NCBI GenBank assembly: GCA_036005185.1
Contig: DASYQS010000005.1
Coordinates: forward strand, 1-64,000
Direction: 5' to 3'
DNA length: 64,000 nucleotides
Source of the DNA: VBAU01 sp036005185
GTDB taxonomy: Bacteria > Bacteroidota > Bacteroidia > Chitinophagales > Chitinophagaceae
Part shown: positions 60,895 through 64,000 of the stretch, in pieces
How positions within the stretch are numbered: the first letter of the stretch is position 1
Layout: every line of letters starts with the position of its first letter
Made by a program: the position numbers and the translations under genes
The notes under the pieces: generated by a model
What the model saw: the letters and a program-made list of their open reading frames with translations, nothing else
What the model was told of the DNA's origin: nothing
Databases searched by the model: none

Positions 60895-63246
60895 ATGAAG
60901 ATGAAATGCAAAATTCTTTATTCAAAAAGCCCGGTCGTACATTTTTTATTCTCTTTTATACTTATGCTTACGAGTCCGATAATTATAGCGCAAACAACTA
61001 AGGATCTGATGGGTTACTGGAAGTTCGACGAGACAGCGGGAAGTACTACTATGGACGAGGTAACAGGAAAAACAGATTCAATCCATTACATTTTTAATAC
61101 CACAAAGCCTTCACATGATCCAATCAGAAGAAATGGAATTTCAAAAGAGGCTTTAGTTTTTGATGGATTTTCAAGCTGGATAGTGAGACCTTTTGATAAG
61201 TTCACTACACCAACCAAAGCAATTACAATTTCCGTTTGGGTAGCACCCCGTGCATTTGAACATGGAGATGCAAATAAATTATCTGCAATCGTCAACCAGC
61301 AGGATTTGCCAGCAAAATCTGGTTTTGCTCTCGGCATGTTCAGACATGGAAGATGGTCATTCCAGGTTGGCGATGGCAATCAGTGGATCGAAGTCTGGGA
61401 TGAAAATCATTTAATACCACGACGCCAGTGGTCTTATCTTGTTGCTACTTATGAATCAGAAACGGGGACAGCAAAGCTTTGTCTGAATGGAAAAATAATA
61501 TCTCAAAAAACGTTGTTTAGAAATTTGCCTATCAAACCAGCTTATCAACCATTAATTATTGGAAAGCACAACCAACCCGAAAAGTTAAATGAACGTTCAC
61601 CAGTGGAATTAAATATGTTTAATGGATTTATGGATGAACTGAAAATATACAACAGGGCGCTTACTAAAACTGAAATAGAAAATTCTTTTCGCTCTTATGT
61701 CACAAAACGGGGCAATAAGATTCCTGAAATTTCTTACAACGAAATAAAGATTGATCGTGCCCAGTATAAAGACGATCCCAATCGTCCACAATATCATGCG
61801 ATCCCTCCGGGCGCCTGGATGAATGAACCGCATGCTCCATTTTATTATAATGGCAAATATCATTTGACCTATCAGCATAACCCAACAGGTCCATACTGGC
61901 ATCAGATTCATTGGGGTCACTGGGCTAGCGATGATCTTGTTCATTGGTATGATGTTCCGGAAGCCATCTTTCCGGCAAATGATACAGTTTCACCGGATGG
62001 AATCTGGTCCGGCAGCGCCACGTTTGATCCCAATGGTGTACCTGTTTACTTCTATACGTTCGGAAATTGGAGTAAAGTTCTTAATCAAGGTGTTGCTCTT
62101 GCTTTTCCCAAGGATCCAAAAGATCCCAATCTTACTGAATGGATCAAAGATCAAAAGACTTTAATTACGCAAAATCGGGATCAGGGACTGCAAGGCGAAT
62201 TTCGTGATCCTTTTGCATGGAGGGATAAAGAAAATAATAAATGGTATCTGCTGGTAGGTTCGGGTATCAAAGATAAAGGAGGAACCACCTGGTTATATGA
62301 ATCCGATGATTTTAAAAAATGGGATTTGAAAGGGCCATTTTATTTATCGAATTACAACAAATATCCTTTTCTCGGGAGCATCTGGGAGTTGCCTGTTTTC
62401 CTTCCTATTGGTAAATATGATAATGGTGAAACAAAATATGTTATGATTGTTAGTCCAAAGGGATTAAATCAAAACGTCGAAGTTTATTACTGGCTCGGAA
62501 GATTTGACAAAACGAACTATAAATTCATTCCAGACAATGAAGAACCTCAGTATTGGGATTATGGCGTAAGAAGATTCATTGGTCCAAGCGGGATGATAGA
62601 TCCAAAAACTGGAAGAGTATTAATCTTTACTATTACTGCCGGTGGCAATGGCCCAGGATGGTCGGGCAATGCGAGTTTGCCTGCTCATATTTTTTTAGAC
62701 AAAAATGGAAACCTTGGTGTTAAACCCATCGAAGAACTTACATCGCTCCGCAAAAAGGAACTCATTTCATTATCAAATCAAAGTCTCACGGAGGCGAACC
62801 AGCAATTAAAAGATATTAAAGGTGATATGCTTGAAATTATGGTTGAACTGGAATCCGATGCGGGACAATATGGGATTAAGATCAAGAAATCGCCAGATGG
62901 CAAAGAAGAAACTGTTATTATGTATGATGCAATAAATAAGAAATTGAAAGCAGATATTTCAAAGTCCTCATTACGGGCAAGCGGTTTTCAAAGAAATACT
63001 TTCCAGGGAACGGACAAACGTGATAGTATTATCGGACGTTTTGATCTTGCAGGTGAAAGTTTCAGGCTTCATATTTTTATAGACAAGGCATTAGTACAAA
63101 CTTATGCTAATGATCAAAAAACAATCACTACCTGGGCTTACCCAACATTGGAAGAATCAAAAGGACTTGAAATATGGTCGGCTGATGGGAAAGATGTAAA
63201 AGTAAAATCCATGCAGGTTTGGGAGATGAAGTCTATTTATTATTGA
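60895..63246 (+). CDS. GH32 enzyme with N-terminal LamG-like domain and Glu at the nucleophile position
   Basis: The 783-residue protein has a signal peptide, then a laminin G/ConA-like domain (about residues 40-250; GYWKFDETAGSTTMDEV and FNGFMDELKIYNRAL), then GH32 from about residue 290. The nucleophile motif is WMNEPHAP, so Glu311 stands where GH32 usually has Asp; the stabiliser FRDPFAW is normal, and the acid/base segment is WELPVF (EL not EC). A GH32 subgroup with MNEPHAP exists to my recollection. The LamG domain probably binds fructan. Confidence 0.88.
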   Translation: MKMKCKILYSKSPVVHFLFSFILMLTSPIIIAQTTKDLMGYWKFDETAGSTTMDEVTGKTDSIHYIFNTTKPSHDPIRRNGISKEALVFDGFSSWIVRPFDKFTTPTKAITISVWVAPRAFEHGDANKLSAIVNQQDLPAKSGFALGMFRHGRWSFQVGDGNQWIEVWDENHLIPRRQWSYLVATYESETGTAKLCLNGKIISQKTLFRNLPIKPAYQPLIIGKHNQPEKLNERSPVELNMFNGFMDELKIYNRALTKTEIENSFRSYVTKRGNKIPEISYNEIKIDRAQYKDDPNRPQYHAIPPGAWMNEPHAPFYYNGKYHLTYQHNPTGPYWHQIHWGHWASDDLVHWYDVPEAIFPANDTVSPDGIWSGSATFDPNGVPVYFYTFGNWSKVLNQGVALAFPKDPKDPNLTEWIKDQKTLITQNRDQGLQGEFRDPFAWRDKENNKWYLLVGSGIKDKGGTTWLYESDDFKKWDLKGPFYLSNYNKYPFLGSIWELPVFLPIGKYDNGETKYVMIVSPKGLNQNVEVYYWLGRFDKTNYKFIPDNEEPQYWDYGVRRFIGPSGMIDPKTGRVLIFTITAGGNGPGWSGNASLPAHIFLDKNGNLGVKPIEELTSLRKKELISLSNQSLTEANQQLKDIKGDMLEIMVELESDAGQYGIKIKKSPDGKEETVIMYDAINKKLKADISKSSLRASGFQRNTFQGTDKRDSIIGRFDLAGESFRLHIFIDKALVQTYANDQKTITTWAYPTLEESKGLEIWSADGKDVKVKSMQVWEMKSIYY

Positions 63247-63360
63247 ACGATGAATATTCTAAAGGCTGAATTGATTTATGTCATCAACTAGTGTAGGTTC
63301 AAAGGCAACATATAAATTCGAGAATAATTAATTATTGAAACTTTTTCAAAAGAAATTATT

Positions 63361-64000
63361 ATGAGTAAAATAAAAAATCTTATCGTCATTGCTTTTTTCT
63401 TTAATTCCTCCCATGTAATAAGTCAAACAAATCAAATTTCATTCTACAATGAGCTACATCGTCCGCAAATTCATTTCTCACCCAAAGAACATTGGATGAA
63501 TGACCCCAATGGTATGGTTTATTACAAAGGTGTCTATCATTTGTTTTATCAGCATTATCCTGAAGGTACTGTTTGGGGGCCCATGCATTGGGGACATGCC
63601 ACCAGCAAAGATTTAATTCATTGGGAGCATCAGCCTATAGCGTTATATCCAGATAGTTTGGGTTATATTTTTTCTGGTAGTGCTGTTGTAGATGTGAACA
63701 ACACTTCGGGCTTTGGCAAAGATGGTAAAGTTCCATTGATTGCCATCTTTACTCACCATGATCCCAAAGGTGCAAAAGAACGAAAAAATGATTTTCAAAA
63801 TCAAAGCATTGCATATAGTCTTGATGAAGGCAAAACGTGGACAAAATATGAAGGAAATCCTGTCGTGAAGAATCCTGGTATCCGTGATTTCCGTGATCCG
63901 AAAGTATGCTGGTTTGAGACTGGCAAAAAATGGATAATGACATTAACAACAAAAGACCGTGTTACTTTCTTTTCTTCAAAGAATTTTAAAGAATGGACAA
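63361..64000 (+). CDS. GH32 fructan hydrolase, 3' end beyond window
   Basis: The visible 213 codons start with a signal peptide (NLIVIAFFFNSSHVISQ) and include WMNDPNGMVYYKG, and FRDPKVCWFETGKK. The gene runs off the window. It is closely related to the GH32 protein at 16147: the two share most residues over the visible part, for example LFYQ and WGPMHWGHATSKDL. The 114-base gap before it contains no terminator, so it belongs to the fructan operon. Confidence 0.92.
   Translation, partial: MSKIKNLIVIAFFFNSSHVISQTNQISFYNELHRPQIHFSPKEHWMNDPNGMVYYKGVYHLFYQHYPEGTVWGPMHWGHATSKDLIHWEHQPIALYPDSLGYIFSGSAVVDVNNTSGFGKDGKVPLIAIFTHHDPKGAKERKNDFQNQSIAYSLDEGKTWTKYEGNPVVKNPGIRDFRDPKVCWFETGKKWIMTLTTKDRVTFFSSKNFKEWT

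Noticed and set aside
1..64000. Prophage, transposase or insertion sequence
   Set aside because: No transposase, phage structural, integrase or terminal-repeat gene pattern was found in either strand.

Overview
The window reads as chromosome of a Bacteroidota bacterium, most likely a Chitinophagaceae relative. The evidence is AT-rich DNA, SusC/SusD proteins, an Oar-like TonB-dependent receptor, many lipoproteins with a Cys lipobox, TAnnTTTG-type promoter -7 elements, few Shine-Dalgarno sequences, a 517-residue signal peptidase I and a hybrid two-component sensor of the polysaccharide-utilisation type. I found no intact tRNA, rRNA or CRISPR array.

Positions 1 to about 16,130 look like an integron-type gene-cassette array without a visible integrase. 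Single promoter-poor genes, all on the + strand and unrelated in function, alternate with imperfectly palindromic sites of about 105-205 bp. The functions include amidohydrolase, FG-GAP protein, thioredoxin-like lipoprotein, DUF1801, SnoaL-like lipoprotein, two beta-lactamase-fold hydrolases, RBBP9-type hydrolase, agmatine deiminase, VOC protein, alpha/beta hydrolase, methyltransferase and an ArsR/SRPBCC operon. Each site begins with an R''-like box ending in AAC and closes with an R'-like box starting at G^TT. For at least four cassettes the first 9-10 bases after the upstream site are the exact or near-exact reverse complement of the box opening the cassette's own downstream site (5286/6514, 7647/9032, 9207/9767, 9959/11086). 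Inside one site the two boxes usually do not match. That is the expected mark of cassette excision and insertion at G^TT, and simple dispersed repeats do not predict it. The sites fall into three sequence families. Several cassettes are decayed: a truncated alcohol dehydrogenase, an interrupted methyltransferase, a chimeric SRPBCC remnant and a nearly empty cassette.

From 16.1 to 23.7 kb lie small stress or accessory genes without sites between them: a GH32 fructanase, Nudix, a nitrilase-superfamily enzyme, GNAT, a YCII protein paired with an ECF42-type sigma factor, a DUF1801 protein and small lipoproteins. From 23.7 to 48.1 kb is ordinary chromosome: RibBA, a TonB-dependent receptor, an esterase/ATP-grasp/GCS2 ligase group, SirB1, CmoA, an ICMT-like methyltransferase, two tandem Tat-exported Gfo/Idh/MocA oxidoreductases, TMEM175-like channel, Ogt, cytidine deaminase, signal peptidase I, an AAA+ response regulator without a DNA-binding domain, PdhB, a YpdA-like reductase, and a DsrE-like/OsmC/methyltransferase cluster. 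Families of (ACAAGG)n-like micro-repeats lie between these genes and, once, inside the ypdA-like gene.

From 48.4 kb to the end lies a fructan utilisation locus. It holds a hybrid sensor/AraC regulator with a fused periplasmic sugar-binding domain, a sugar:proton symporter, fructokinase, SusC, SusD and three GH32 enzymes, the last cut by the window end. The surface SusC/D pair would bind and import fructan pieces, the GH32 enzymes would release fructose, and the symporter and kinase would take it into glycolysis. The sensor would switch the locus on when periplasmic sugar is bound. The orphan GH32 at 16.1 kb is a close relative of the truncated third enzyme.
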